Shown in pieces: positions 23,300-32,727 of a stretch of 41,814 nucleotides of DNA. Both the position numbers and the translations under genes were made by a program. Origin of the DNA: Betaproteobacteria bacterium (lineage in GTDB: Bacteria; Pseudomonadota; Gammaproteobacteria; Burkholderiales; Casimicrobiaceae). The stretch is taken from positions 1 to 41,814 of the forward strand of contig PLYT01000043.1 of the NCBI GenBank assembly GCA_003153475.1. The letters run 5' to 3'. Each line of letters opens with the position of its first letter. The stretch's first letter is position 1. The notes below the pieces were generated by a model. The model did not search any database. It had not been told where the DNA came from and saw only the letters and a program-made list of their open reading frames with translations.

Positions 23300-24305
23300 C
23301 GAGCACGCGTGGGCCAAGCGCATCGTACTGGTGGCGCTGCTGGTCCTGGTGCTCGCCTTGCCGTACCTGGTCGGCAACGCAAGTCAGCTCAACTACGCGA
23401 TCCTCGTGCTGATGATCGCGCAAGCCGGTGTTGCCTGGAACATCCTTGGCGGCTACGCGGGGCAGGTCTCGCTGGGCCATGCCGCGTTCTACGGCATCGG
23501 CGCGTACACGTCGACGCAGTTGCTCCTGGTGTTCGGCCTTTCGCCGTGGTTGGGGATGCTGGCAGGCGGCGGCGTGGCCGTGCTGTTCGCGCTTGCCATC
23601 GGCTGGCCGTGTTTCCGCCTCAAAGGCCACTATTTCGCCATGGCGACGATCGCCATCGCAGAAATTCTGCAAATCGTGGTGACGAACTGGGACTGGCTGG
23701 GCGGCGCCGTCGGCCTTTCGCTGCCTGTTGCCGAAACGGGCTGGCGCGGGCTGGTGTTCAACAAATCGAAGGTGCCCTACTACTACCTCATTCTAGGACT
23801 GCTGCTTCTGACCCTGGGCGTCAGCTGGCTGATCGAGCGCAGCTTCCTGGGCTACTACTTCCGCGCCATCAAGGACGAGCCAGATGCCGCGCGCAGCGTC
23901 GGTATCGACCTCACGCGATACAAGCTTGTCGCGATCACGGCCAGCAGCTTCCTGACGGCTCTGGGAGGGACGTTCTACGCGCAAAAAGAGCTGTTCATCG
24001 ACCCCGGTTCGACGATGGCGACTTCGTTGTCGATCAAGATCGCCCTGGTGGCGATTCTCGGCGGTGTCGGCAGCCTTGGGGGCCCGGTGGCCGGCGCGGT
24101 GATCCTGACCGCCATCGAGGAAACGACGCGCGCCATGTTCGGCGGGACGGGCCGCGGAACCGACCTCATCATCTACGCGCTCCTGATCATCCTTGTTGCC
24201 GTCTTCTATCCGAGCGGCGTCGCCGGCTGGTGGCGCGACCTCGAGCATCGCCTGCTCCTGTTCAAGCGGCGGGACCGTGCGAGCGGCAAAAGGAAAACGT
24301 CGTGA
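23292..24305 (+). CDS. Liv-type ABC transporter permease, LivM class
   Basis: 337 residues with about ten membrane helices. Signature NYAILVLMIAQAGVAWNILG then GYAGQVSLGHAAFYGIGAYT, coupling loop FRAIKDEPDAARSVGIDLTR, and KIALVAILGGVGSLGGPVAG. Starts with GTG 23292 inside the previous gene. Its TGA overlaps the GTG of the ATPase gene (GTGA), so the order H-M-G is tightly coupled. The cytoplasmic C-terminus is basic (FKRRDRASGKRKTS). Confidence 0.93.
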   Translation: MRDEHAWAKRIVLVALLVLVLALPYLVGNASQLNYAILVLMIAQAGVAWNILGGYAGQVSLGHAAFYGIGAYTSTQLLLVFGLSPWLGMLAGGGVAVLFALAIGWPCFRLKGHYFAMATIAIAEILQIVVTNWDWLGGAVGLSLPVAETGWRGLVFNKSKVPYYYLILGLLLLTLGVSWLIERSFLGYYFRAIKDEPDAARSVGIDLTRYKLVAITASSFLTALGGTFYAQKELFIDPGSTMATSLSIKIALVAILGGVGSLGGPVAGAVILTAIEETTRAMFGGTGRGTDLIIYALLIILVAVFYPSGVAGWWRDLEHRLLLFKRRDRASGKRKTS

Positions 24306-25018
24306 CGGCGCCGCTGCTCGCCGTGCGCGGTCTGACTAAGTATTTTGGCGGGCTGAGCGCCAACGAGGATGTCTCCTTCGCGGTCGACCGCGGCGAGATC
24401 GTCGGACTGATCGGACCCAACGGCGCCGGCAAGACGACGCTGTTCAACTGTCTGGCCGGGTTTTATGCGCCCACTGCAGGCACGATCGAATTCGACGGCG
24501 AAACGTTTGCCGCGCTGTCGCCGGAGCGGGCCGCCCGAATGGGTATTGCGCGGACGTTTCAGATCGTCCGCACGTTCGCGTCGATGACTGCGCGCGACAA
24601 CGTCATGGTTGGCGCGATGATCCGGAACAAGCGCGTCGCCGACGCGCGCGCGCTGGCGATGGAGACGCTCTCGTTCGTCGGTCTGGCGTCGCGCGCGGCC
24701 GCGACAGCCGGAACGATGACGGTGGCCGAGCAGCGTCGTCTCGAAATCGCCCGCGCGCTGGCCACCGGACCGAAGCTCTTGCTGCTGGACGAAGTCATGG
24801 CCGGACTGAATCCCACCGAGGTGCGCGAGGCAGTGAACCTGGTCCTGCGCATCCGTGACCGCGACATCGCCTGCGTCATCGTCGAACATGTGATGGAAGC
24901 GATCATGCCCATCGCCCACCGCATCGTCGTGCTCGACGCCGGCCGCAAGATCGCCGACGGGCCGCCCGACGTCATAGCGCGCGACCCCGCGGTGCTCGCC
25001 GCATATCTCGGCGATTGA
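24302..25018 (+). CDS. Liv-type ABC transporter ATP-binding protein, LivG class
   Basis: 238 residues, cytoplasmic ATPase. Walker A GPNGAGKTT near residue 40, Q-loop ARTFQIVRTF, Walker B LLLLDEVMAGLNP and H-loop VIVEHVMEAI. The signature motif is not LSGGQ but TMTVAEQRRLEIARAL, a variation I know from other LivG proteins. GTG start overlaps the previous stop. It ends 1 nt before the next ATPase start. Powers import together with the LivF-class ATPase. Confidence 0.93.
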   Translation: MTAPLLAVRGLTKYFGGLSANEDVSFAVDRGEIVGLIGPNGAGKTTLFNCLAGFYAPTAGTIEFDGETFAALSPERAARMGIARTFQIVRTFASMTARDNVMVGAMIRNKRVADARALAMETLSFVGLASRAAATAGTMTVAEQRRLEIARALATGPKLLLLDEVMAGLNPTEVREAVNLVLRIRDRDIACVIVEHVMEAIMPIAHRIVVLDAGRKIADGPPDVIARDPAVLAAYLGD

Positions 25019-25019
25019 C

Positions 25020-25724
25020 GTGCTCCAGGTCGAGCACATACGAGTCAGCTACCAGCGCGTGCCCGCGCTGCACGACATCAGCCTCCGGGTCGCGCGCGGC
25101 GAAATCGTCGCCATCGTCGGCGGCAACGGCAACGGCAAATCCACGACGCTGCGCGCGATCGCGGGCCTGAATCGTCTCGACGCTGGGCGGATCGTGCTGG
25201 CCGACCGTGACGTGGGCACGCTTGCGCCGCATGACCGGGTCCGCCTGGGCATATCGATGGTGCCCGAAGGCAGACGCCTCTTCCCCCGGCTTACGGTCGC
25301 ACGAAACCTCGAGCTGGGCGCGTACACGCGTCGCGATTCCGCGGAGGTCGCAACCACTCTGCGCCAGGTCTTCACGCTCTTTCCGGTGCTGGAGGAGCGG
25401 CGCCGGCAGTTGGCGGGGACGATGAGCGGCGGCGAGCAGCAGATGCTCGCCATCGGCCGCGGCTTGATGGCCCATCCACAACTTCTGCTGCTCGACGAAC
25501 CTTCGTGGGGGATCGCGCCGAAGCTCGTGACCAAGATTCTCGACACCATCGTCGCGATCAACGCGACCGGAGTGAGTATTCTGCTTGTCGAGCAGAATCT
25601 GCGTCGCGCACTGGCGATCGCGGATAGAGCCTACGTCATGCAGACCGGGCGGATGGTGCTGGAAGGGTCCGGGCAGGAGCTGCTGGAGAGCGAGCTTGTC
25701 AAGCAAGCCTACCTTGGCGGATAG
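25020..25724 (+). CDS. Liv-type ABC transporter ATP-binding protein, LivF class
   Basis: 234 residues. Walker A GGNGNGKST, LGISMVPEGRRLFPRLTVAR with NLELGAY (LivF hallmark), signature TMSGGEQQMLAIGRGLM, Walker B LLLLDEPSWGIAP and ILLVEQNLRRAL. GTG 25020 follows the stop of the partner ATPase by 1 nt. Last gene of the ABC operon; a TRAP binding-protein gene begins 70 nt downstream on the same strand, so read-through is possible. Confidence 0.93.
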   Translation: MLQVEHIRVSYQRVPALHDISLRVARGEIVAIVGGNGNGKSTTLRAIAGLNRLDAGRIVLADRDVGTLAPHDRVRLGISMVPEGRRLFPRLTVARNLELGAYTRRDSAEVATTLRQVFTLFPVLEERRRQLAGTMSGGEQQMLAIGRGLMAHPQLLLLDEPSWGIAPKLVTKILDTIVAINATGVSILLVEQNLRRALAIADRAYVMQTGRMVLEGSGQELLESELVKQAYLGG

Positions 25725-25794
25725 TGCCGACATTACCCGAACGGGCCCGGCGCAAAAGCCGGGATTCAACATGATCGACAAGAGGAGGATGGCG

Positions 25795-26793
25795 ATGAGC
25801 GACTCGATGCGTTGGACACGGCGCCGGTGGATTGGCGCGGGCCTCGCGGGCATGGCGGTCGGCGCGCTGCCGCGGCGCGCGGGCGCGGCCACGACCCTGC
25901 GCTGGGCAACGGTGCTGGCCACCAACCACCCGGGCGTCGCGATGATGGAGCGCGTCGCCAAGCAGGTGCGCGAAGAGACCGGCGGCTCGGTCGATATCCA
26001 GACCTTCCCCGCCGGACAACTCGGCTCGTCGCGCGACGTCATCGAATCGGCGTCATCCGGCGCGATCCAGATCGTCGACGAAGGCGCGGCGCAGTTCGGC
26101 CAGTTCGTGCCGCAGTTCTCGATCCTCGAAGCGCCGTACATCTGGCGCGATCCGCAGCACGTGCGTCGCGTACTGAACTCGCCGGTGCTCGAGGAGATGA
26201 ACACCCAGCTCGTCGCCAAGCGGTCGATGCGGGTCATCGGCTCGACCTATTACGGCAAGCGGCACGTCACCTCCGGATCGAAGGCGATTAACACCGTCGA
26301 CGACATGAAGGGCTTCAAGCTCCGCATCCCCGAGGTCGACACGTTCCGTGCGATGGCCGAGGCCTGGGGCGCGAGGCCAACGCCGCTCAACATCGGCGAG
26401 CTCTATCTCGCGTTGAGCCAGGGCGCGGTCGACGGGCAGGAAAATCCGCTGCCGACGATCCAGAGCAACAAGTTCTTCGAGGTGCAGAAATACCTGGTGC
26501 TGACCGGACACATCATCACGCCCCGTCTGATCGTCGTGAACGAAGCGGCGTGGCAGGCGCTCAACGCCAAGGAGCGGCAGTCGCTGAAGTCCGCGGTCGA
26601 GACGCACGGCCAGACGCAGGACAACGATATCCTGTCGCAGGAAAGCAAGCTTGCCGACACGTTCAAGGCCGCCGGCATGACGGTGCTCCAGCCCGACATC
26701 GAAAGCTTCCGCAAGCCTGTCCTGGCGAGCGTTCCAGCCAAGTTCGAGTCGAAATGGGGCAAGGGACTGTGGGAGCGCATCGCCTCGACTTGA
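25795..26793 (+). CDS. TRAP transporter substrate-binding protein (DctP family)
   Basis: 332 residues. Export signal RWTRRRWIGAGLAGMAVGAL with twin arginines. Mature part follows DctP: LRWATVLATNHPGVAMMERV, EETGGSVDIQTFPAGQLGSS, RDVIESASSGAIQIVDEGAA, KGFKLRIPEVDTFRAMAEAW, and GELYLALSQGAVDGQENPLP. The Arg in LRIPE is the usual carboxylate-binding residue, so the ligand is probably an organic acid. GAGGAGG lies 6 nt upstream of ATG 25795; ATG 25771 is an alternative. First gene of a P-Q-M set. Confidence 0.93.
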   Translation: MSDSMRWTRRRWIGAGLAGMAVGALPRRAGAATTLRWATVLATNHPGVAMMERVAKQVREETGGSVDIQTFPAGQLGSSRDVIESASSGAIQIVDEGAAQFGQFVPQFSILEAPYIWRDPQHVRRVLNSPVLEEMNTQLVAKRSMRVIGSTYYGKRHVTSGSKAINTVDDMKGFKLRIPEVDTFRAMAEAWGARPTPLNIGELYLALSQGAVDGQENPLPTIQSNKFFEVQKYLVLTGHIITPRLIVVNEAAWQALNAKERQSLKSAVETHGQTQDNDILSQESKLADTFKAAGMTVLQPDIESFRKPVLASVPAKFESKWGKGLWERIAST

Positions 26794-26847
26794 CCCGAGC
26801 GCCAGAGACCAAAGTCCCGCTCGCTCCTCCCGCGCGGAGCTGACCGC

Positions 26848-27384
26848 TTGTCGCCACCGCGCAATCGACTGCCGATGCACCGCGTCGTCGCCGGCGCTTT
26901 CGACCGGACTTCCGCGTTCGTCTGCTGCGCGCTCGTGGTCGCGCTGCTCGCCGTGGTATCGCTCGGCGCGCTGACGCGCTCGTTCGGTGAGCCGCTGATC
27001 TGGACCGACGAGCTGTCCCGCTTCCTGATGGTGTGGCTGGCGGTTTTCGGGTGGATCGTCGCAACCCGAAAGCGCATTCACGTGCGGATCCGCTTCTTCC
27101 AGGACCGGCTCCCCGCGCGAGCGCATCAGGCGACCGAGCTCGTCATCCAGTTCGCGATGACCTTGTTCGGCGTACTCGTCACCGTCTATAGCGTCGGACT
27201 GATCGGCAAGAATCACGACCTCGACGCGACGTCGCTGCCGATCTCGATGGCGTGGATGTACGCGCCGATGGTGCTGGGCGGCGCGATCACCGCGCTGCAG
27301 GCCGCGAGCGAGCTCGTCCAGGCGCTGCGGCGGCCGCCACCGCCGGCTTCGCCCGCGGCGATCGAAGAGGCGGCCGTCGAATGA
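26848..27384 (+). CDS. TRAP transporter small permease (DctQ family)
   Basis: 178 residues with four membrane helices: AFVCCALVVALLAVVSLGAL, WTDELSRFLMVWLAVFGWIV with ATRKRIHVRIRFF, LVIQFAMTLFGVLVTVYSVG and ISMAWMYAPMVLGGAITALQ. WTDELSR and SMAWMY are DctQ hallmarks. TTG 26848 has GGAG upstream; ATG 26875 would remove nine residues. It overlaps the large permease gene by 4 bp (ATGA). Forms the membrane complex with DctM. Confidence 0.9.
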   Translation: MSPPRNRLPMHRVVAGAFDRTSAFVCCALVVALLAVVSLGALTRSFGEPLIWTDELSRFLMVWLAVFGWIVATRKRIHVRIRFFQDRLPARAHQATELVIQFAMTLFGVLVTVYSVGLIGKNHDLDATSLPISMAWMYAPMVLGGAITALQAASELVQALRRPPPPASPAAIEEAAVE

Positions 27385-28667
27385 TCCACCTGATGATCGA
27401 GATCGTCGTCGTCTGGCTGGTGGCCATATTGATGGGCATGCCGCTGTTCGCGTCGATGGGACTGGCGGCGCTGGCCTTCGTCGTCTTCAGCGGCCTCTCG
27501 CCGTCGATCGTGCCGCAGAAGATGGCGCAGGCGATGAACTCCTTTCCGCTGGTCGCCGCGCCGCTGTTCATCCTGATGGGCAATCTGCTCGGCGCGGCCA
27601 AGCTGACCGACCGTATCGTGCGTTTCGCGACGTCGCTGGTCGGCTCGCTTCGCGGCGGCTACGCGCACGCCAGCATCCTGTCGAGCATGATCTTCGCCGG
27701 CATGGTGGGATCGGCCGTCGCCGATGCGGCGGGGACCGGCGCCGTTGAAGTGCGCGCGATGAAAAAGGCCGGCTATCGTCCCGAAACGGCGGCGGCGATC
27801 AGCTCGGCGGCGGCGACCATCGGCCCGATCATCCCACCGAGCCTGCCGATGGTGATCTACGGCGTCAGCGCCGACGTGTCGATCGGCCGCTTGTTCCTGG
27901 CCGGCGTCATTCCCGGCGTGCTGATGGGACTCTCGCTGATGACGCTGGTGGCGATCATCGCGCCTCGCCAGGGCTTGCCGCGCCATTCGTTCGGCGGCCT
28001 ATGCGACGTATGGATCGCACTGAAGGAAAGCTGGTGTGCGCTGATGACGCCGGTGATCCTGCTGGGTGGCATGTTCAGCGGGCTCTTCACGCCGACCGAA
28101 GCGGCGGCGGTCGCGTGCCTGTGGGCGCTGTTCCTCGGCTTCGTCGTCTACCGCACGCTGTCGGTGAAGGACTTGCCGGCGATCCTGATCAACACCGCCG
28201 AGACGACCGGGATCGTGGCCGTGCTGGTCATGGTCGCCGGCGCGCTGGGCTGGTGCATGTCGATCTCGCGCATTCCGCAGACGCTCGCGCCGGCGATCGT
28301 CGCGGCGATCCACGAACCGATCGTGTTCCTGCTGGTGTCGAACCTGGTCCTGCTCGCGGTGGGCTGCTTCATGGAAGCGCTGGCAGCGATGCTGATCCTG
28401 ATCCCGATACTGGTGCCGGCCGCGATCAGCTTCGGCATCGATCCGGTTCAGTTCGGGCTGATCATGATATTCAACCTGATTCTCGGCACCATCCATCCGC
28501 CGATCGGCGTCGTACTCTTCGTCATGGCGCGCATCGCCGAGGTCACGTTCGAGCAGATCTCGCGCGCGATCCTGCCCTGGTTGGTGCCGCTGCTGATCGT
28601 GCTGCTGGCGATCACCGTCTGGCCGCCGCTGACGCTGTGGCTGCCTGCGCTGATAATGAGCAAATAG
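27381..28667 (+). CDS. TRAP transporter large permease (DctM family)
   Basis: 428 residues with about twelve helices. Sodium-coupled transport subunit: LFASMGLAALAFVVFSGLSP, AAPLFILMGNLLGAAKLTDR, GGYAHASILSSMIFAGMVGS then AVADAAGTG, ATIGPIIPPSLPMVIYGVSA, GLFTPTEAAAVACLWALFLG and FNLILGTIHPPIGVVLFVMA. ATG 27381 overlaps the DctQ stop. Ends 59 nt before the convergent DUF4124 gene. Substrate unknown; likely a mono- or dicarboxylate. Confidence 0.94.
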   Translation: MIHLMIEIVVVWLVAILMGMPLFASMGLAALAFVVFSGLSPSIVPQKMAQAMNSFPLVAAPLFILMGNLLGAAKLTDRIVRFATSLVGSLRGGYAHASILSSMIFAGMVGSAVADAAGTGAVEVRAMKKAGYRPETAAAISSAAATIGPIIPPSLPMVIYGVSADVSIGRLFLAGVIPGVLMGLSLMTLVAIIAPRQGLPRHSFGGLCDVWIALKESWCALMTPVILLGGMFSGLFTPTEAAAVACLWALFLGFVVYRTLSVKDLPAILINTAETTGIVAVLVMVAGALGWCMSISRIPQTLAPAIVAAIHEPIVFLLVSNLVLLAVGCFMEALAAMLILIPILVPAAISFGIDPVQFGLIMIFNLILGTIHPPIGVVLFVMARIAEVTFEQISRAILPWLVPLLIVLLAITVWPPLTLWLPALIMSK

Positions 28668-28726
28668 AGGGACGAGGTCGATGCGGAGCCTTGGCTCGTC
28701 GCGCCGGCCAAGCTCGAGGAAGGGTT

Positions 28727-29308
28727 TCAGCCCCGACGGAAGTGATCGAACGAGCGTACTGGCTGCCGCGCGGCGAAGTGGTGTGCCGGCGCGAGCGTGA
28801 AGCGCCGGAAGCCACGCCCGCGCAGGAAGACGACGCTGGGCTGATAGATATTCGGATACCAGCCGAACCCGCAATCCATCCACGAGACGTCGCACCCCGC
28901 CGTTCCCGTGTACGCCGGCGGAGCCGAGTAGACGCCGTATTGCACCGGCGGCGCGATATCGAATCGGTATGGCATCGGCGGTGGCCCCGGAATCGGCGGA
29001 TAGACGACTTGCGGCGCCGGCGGGCGTCTGGCCAGCTCGGCCTCTTCCTCGAGCTGCCGAACGCGCGCCTCGAGCGCCAGCGTATCGGCGCGGCGCGCGG
29101 CCTCTCGGGCGGCGTTGTCCCGCGCCGCCGCGGCTTCCGGGCTGACATGCGAGACGCTGATGACTCGGACTCCCTCGGGCGGACTGATATTGCTGACGTT
29201 GACCCTTCCGGACGCATCGGCCCACGTATAGATGTCTGCGTGAGCAAGCTGCAGCATGGCTGCGGCGACCGCCAGCAAAGCCGACCAAAGGATCCGTGTG
29301 CGCATCAT
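28727..29308 (-). CDS. DUF4124 domain secreted protein
   Basis: 193 residues. Signal peptide LWSALLAVAAAMLQLAHA, then the DUF4124 core ADIYTWADASGRVNVSNISP with PPEGVRVISV, a coiled-coil segment (AREAARRADTLALEARVRQL then EEEAELARR), and a Pro/Tyr/Gly-rich tail with two Cys (GCDVSWMDCGFGWYP). DUF4124 proteins are periplasmic, common in Betaproteobacteria and of unknown role. Start ATG 29308 (a second ATG follows at 29305). It sits alone between two TRAP operons, opposite in direction. Confidence 0.88.
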   Translation of the reverse strand: MMRTRILWSALLAVAAAMLQLAHADIYTWADASGRVNVSNISPPEGVRVISVSHVSPEAAAARDNAAREAARRADTLALEARVRQLEEEAELARRPPAPQVVYPPIPGPPPMPYRFDIAPPVQYGVYSAPPAYTGTAGCDVSWMDCGFGWYPNIYQPSVVFLRGRGFRRFTLAPAHHFAARQPVRSFDHFRRG

Positions 29309-29582
29309 CAGCACCCGATAAGCATCAACATGATTGTAAGCCCATCCTCCTAAGCCCGTCTCGCAAGCGACGGCATCATCGAGTCGTCCATCGTTAGATA
29401 GCGCGCGGCGTCGATAGTTGCCGCCTCGCGCCTGCCCGGCTGGAGCCCCGAGGCGCCGGGGTGTGCCTTTGGACCGCCGCGGTGTTAACCTTGCCGCGGT
29501 CACACCCACCCCGGGCCCGCCGTCGCGGTTCGTCCGGTCACATAAAATCAAACGATGGCGCGCATGCGCCAAGGAGAGAGCC

Positions 29583-30611
29583 ATGAAGTCTGTTTCCCGT
29601 CGCCAGTTCCTGGCCACCGCCTCCGCCGGAACGCTTGCGCTTACGGCACCGTTCGCCAGGTCGGCTCGCGCCCAATCGGTCATCACGATGCGGGTCTCCT
29701 CGTCGATGAGCGCCGACCAGAACGCGGCGCACTACATCTGGTACGAGCGCTTTGCGACCAACGTCAAAAGCGCGCTCGGCGACAAGGTCACGCTCGGCTA
29801 CTTCCCGGACAGCCAGCTAGGCAAGGAAGCCGACATCGTGCAGCAGGTCAAGGTCGGCTCCGTCGACATGATGATCACCGGCTCGTCGATCTGGGCGACC
29901 GTGGCTGCGGAATTCGGCATGCTCGACCTGGGCTACGTGTTCGATAGCTATCCGCATGCGTTCAAGGCGCTGGATGCCGGCGTCGGCAACCAGCTCGGCA
30001 AGATCCTCAACGATCGCACTGGTTGCACGGTGCTCGGCTGGGCCTCGCATTTCGGTCCGCGCAGCGTCTACACTCGGAACCCGGTCAAGAACCTGGCGGA
30101 GCTCAAGGGCGTGAAGCTGCGCGTGCTGCCCGCGCCGGCGTTCATCGAAACCTTCAAGATCATGGGCGCGATCCCGACGCCGATCCCCATCAACGAGCTC
30201 TACACCGCGCTGCAAACGGGTGTGGTCGACGGGTTCGAGCATGACACCGCGAGCGTGCTGCAGTACCGCTTCGCCGAAATCATCAAGAATTGCTGGCTGA
30301 CCGAGCATCTGTTCAGCCCGATGGTCTGCGTCATCGGCAAGCGCGGTCTCGACAAGGTTCCCGCTGACATGCGGGCCGCGTTCATGAAGGCGGCGACGGA
30401 CGCCACGACGTACGAGCGCGGCATCGCGGCCGAAAAGGGCAACGCGGCGACCGACGAGTTGAAGAAAATGGGCGTGGTGTTCACCCCGATGGCGAAGGCG
30501 GAGCGCGACCAGGTGCGCAAGGAAATGGAAGCCAAGGTCTGGGCTTCGTTCATCAAGGATTATCCGACGACCAAGCCCCTGTTCGACGCCATCACGGCCG
30601 CGCGCGCCTGA
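29583..30611 (+). CDS. TRAP transporter substrate-binding protein (DctP family), probable malonate or related acid
   Basis: 342 residues. Twin-arginine signal SVSRRQFLATASAGTLALTA. Mature part: ITMRVSSSMSADQNAAHYIW, KVTLGYFPDSQLGKEADIVQ, VGSVDMMITGSSIWATVAAE, LKGVKLRVLPAPAFIETFKI, and INELYTALQTGVVDGFEHDT. KLRVLP holds the carboxylate-clamping Arg. AAGGAGAG 5 nt upstream supports ATG 29583. The only catabolic gene downstream is malonyl-CoA decarboxylase, which suggests malonate as ligand, as in MatPQM-type systems; this is inference from context. Confidence 0.92.
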   Translation: MKSVSRRQFLATASAGTLALTAPFARSARAQSVITMRVSSSMSADQNAAHYIWYERFATNVKSALGDKVTLGYFPDSQLGKEADIVQQVKVGSVDMMITGSSIWATVAAEFGMLDLGYVFDSYPHAFKALDAGVGNQLGKILNDRTGCTVLGWASHFGPRSVYTRNPVKNLAELKGVKLRVLPAPAFIETFKIMGAIPTPIPINELYTALQTGVVDGFEHDTASVLQYRFAEIIKNCWLTEHLFSPMVCVIGKRGLDKVPADMRAAFMKAATDATTYERGIAAEKGNAATDELKKMGVVFTPMAKAERDQVRKEMEAKVWASFIKDYPTTKPLFDAITAARA

Positions 30612-30691
30612 ACCGGATCGGCGGGGTCGCGGCATGACTCCGAAGCACGCCCGCGCCCGGCATCCACGGTAGACGCCACCGGCGGTTGACG

Positions 30692-32572
30692 ATGACCAGC
30701 CCCAGCGCCGGCGCGCTGCACGTGCCGTTCCGCAACGCCGGACCGGCCGCGCGCGCGCTGACCTGGCTGCTGCAAACGTTCGAGTATCTTTCCGGGCTCA
30801 TTCTTGCGCTCGACGTCCTCGTCGTCTTTGTCGCGGTGATCTACCGCTATTTTCTGCACGACCCGGTCGACTGGGCGGAGGAAATCGCGCGGGCCTTGAT
30901 GGTGATGCAGGTGTTCTTCGGCGCGGCCACGGTGCTGGGCCGCGAGCGCCATGTCGGCATCGACAGCCTGCGCGGACTGCTGCCCGCGCAATGGGGCCCG
31001 GCGCTGATCCAGCTCTGCTACTGGATCATCGTCGGCGTATCGGTCGCGCTGTTCATCACGTCGTGCCAGTTGTTCGCCGATTCGCGCGGACAGACGACCT
31101 CGTTCGGCCTGCCGCATATCATTTTCGTGCTGCCTGTCGTTATCGGCAGTTTCGTCATGGCCTTGTTCGGCCTGGTCAACGCGCTCGCCGGTCCGCGTCG
31201 CACCGTGTGGAAGACGCTCGCCGGCGTCGTCGCACTGTCGCTTGCGATCTGGGGCTGGAATGCGTTCGTGCCTGCCTACGCGATCAAGCCCTGGTTCCTG
31301 CTGTTCGCCGGATTCTTCGGCGGCCTGATCCTTGGCGTGCCGATCGCTTTCGTGCTCGCGTTTTCGTCGCTGCTTTTTTTTCTGTCCGATCCTTCGTTGC
31401 CGATGCTGGTCTACGCGCAGACGATCCTCGCCGGCATGGATCACTTTGTCCTGCTGGCGATTCCGTTCTTCGTGCTGGCCGGCCTCGTGATGGAAGTCAA
31501 CGGCATGTCGTCGCGGCTGATCGAGCTTCTGTTACGCATGTTCGGCCGCATGCGCGGCGGTCTCAACATCATCATGATCACCGCGACCGCCTTCTTCTCC
31601 GGCATTTCGGGCTCGAAGCTCGCCGACATCGCGGCCGTCGGCGGCATCATGATGCCGGCGATACGACGGACCAAGCAGGACGCGAACGAGGCAGCCGGAC
31701 TGCTCGCGGCAACCGCGGTGATGGCGGAAACGATACCGCCGTGCGTCAACATGATCATCCTGGGATTTGTCGCCAATATCTCGATCGGCGGCCTGTTCAT
31801 GGCCGGGCTGGTGCCGGCCGTGGTGCTGGCGCTGGCGCTTGCCGCCGTCGCGATCTACGTGGGCAAGCGCATCAACCCCGACGATGCGTTCGACGTCCGC
31901 ACGCCGATGATCAAGCTGCTGGGCGGTGCGCTGGTGGGTTTCGTGATGATCCTGATGATCGGCAAGGGGGTGACCTCGGGCGTGGCGACGTCGACCGAGG
32001 TTTCGGCCTTTGCGGTGATCTACGCCTTTGTCGTCGGCGGACTCGCGTTCCGCGAGCTCACCTGGAAGTCGGTGCTGAAGCTCTTCCTGCAATCCGGATC
32101 GATCACCGGCAGCATCCTGTTCATCGTCGCCGCGGCGTCCAGCGTTTCCTACGCGCTGACGATCCTGCAGATCCCGCAATACCTGTCGTTCTCGTTGATC
32201 GCGCTGGGCCACCAGTTCGGCAGCAGCATGTTCGTCGCGGTGTCGGTGCTGCTGATGATCATGTTCGGCGCGATCCTGGAGGGCGCGCCGGCGTTGATCA
32301 TCTTCGGACCGCTGCTAGCGCCGATCGCGATCAAGCTGGGCGTGCATCCGCTGCATTTCGGCACAGTGGTCGTGATCGCAATGGGACTCGGCTTGTTTGC
32401 GCCACCGATCGGGTTGGGCCTCTTTGCCACCTGCGCCATCACCGGAACGAAGCTCGAGAACGTCTGGCGACCGATGATGAAATATCTCGCCGTCCTGTTC
32501 GTCGTGCTGATGATGCTGGTCTTGGTGCCGACGTTTTCCCTCTGGCTGCCGACGCGGTTGGGGCTGGCGTGA
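30692..32572 (+). CDS. TRAP transporter fused permease (DctQ-DctM)
   Basis: About 626 residues with both TRAP membrane subunits in one chain. Residues 25-170 are DctQ-like (AVIYRYFLHDPVDWAEEIAR with ALMVMQVFFGAATVLGRERH, and GLPHIIFVLPVVIGSFVMAL). A linker helix follows, then from about residue 205 a DctM-like part: LLFAGFFGGLILGVPIAFVL, HFVLLAIPFFVLAGLVMEVN, GGLNIIMITATAFFSGISGS, AETIPPCVNMIILGFVANIS, EVSAFAVIYAFVVGGLAFRE and GLGLFAPPIGLGLFATCAIT. ATG 30692 has GGCGG 6 nt upstream; TTG 30686 is two codons earlier. Follows its binding-protein gene by 80 nt. Confidence 0.94.
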   Translation: MTSPSAGALHVPFRNAGPAARALTWLLQTFEYLSGLILALDVLVVFVAVIYRYFLHDPVDWAEEIARALMVMQVFFGAATVLGRERHVGIDSLRGLLPAQWGPALIQLCYWIIVGVSVALFITSCQLFADSRGQTTSFGLPHIIFVLPVVIGSFVMALFGLVNALAGPRRTVWKTLAGVVALSLAIWGWNAFVPAYAIKPWFLLFAGFFGGLILGVPIAFVLAFSSLLFFLSDPSLPMLVYAQTILAGMDHFVLLAIPFFVLAGLVMEVNGMSSRLIELLLRMFGRMRGGLNIIMITATAFFSGISGSKLADIAAVGGIMMPAIRRTKQDANEAAGLLAATAVMAETIPPCVNMIILGFVANISIGGLFMAGLVPAVVLALALAAVAIYVGKRINPDDAFDVRTPMIKLLGGALVGFVMILMIGKGVTSGVATSTEVSAFAVIYAFVVGGLAFRELTWKSVLKLFLQSGSITGSILFIVAAASSVSYALTILQIPQYLSFSLIALGHQFGSSMFVAVSVLLMIMFGAILEGAPALIIFGPLLAPIAIKLGVHPLHFGTVVVIAMGLGLFAPPIGLGLFATCAITGTKLENVWRPMMKYLAVLFVVLMMLVLVPTFSLWLPTRLGLA

Positions 32573-32592
32573 GCCTTGGATGAATATCGTTG

Positions 32593-32615
32593 GCGCGTGG
32601 GCCAATGGCACGCGC
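32593..32615. other. Stem-loop GCGCGTG-N9-CACGCGC after the TRAP permease
   Basis: Perfect 7-bp arms about 20 nt after the permease stop and upstream of a predicted promoter. No T run follows, so it is a poor intrinsic terminator; it may cap the 3' end of the TRAP mRNA. Confidence 0.4.
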
Positions 32616-32669
32616 ATGCTAAATCACCGCACTTCGCGTTGAATGACAGGTGTCTCGCTGATCGCGAAG

Positions 32670-32699
32670 TCGACACGAACCGAACGGCCGAAGTATATT
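32670..32699 (+). promoter_or_regulatory. Predicted sigma-70 promoter of malonyl-CoA decarboxylase
   Basis: TCGACA (32670-32675), 18-nt spacer, TATATT (32694-32699), 28 nt before ATG 32728. If used, the decarboxylase can be made apart from the TRAP transporter. One mismatch from consensus in each box. Confidence 0.5.
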
Positions 32700-32727
32700 G
32701 GCGTCCGGGAATCACCAGTCGGACGCG

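Noticed and set aside
24302..25018. Missing LSGGQ signature in the LivG-class ATPase
   Set aside because: The replacement TMTVAEQRRLEIARAL and the LDEVMAGLNP Walker B are a known variant within LivG proteins, so this is not a sign of inactivity.
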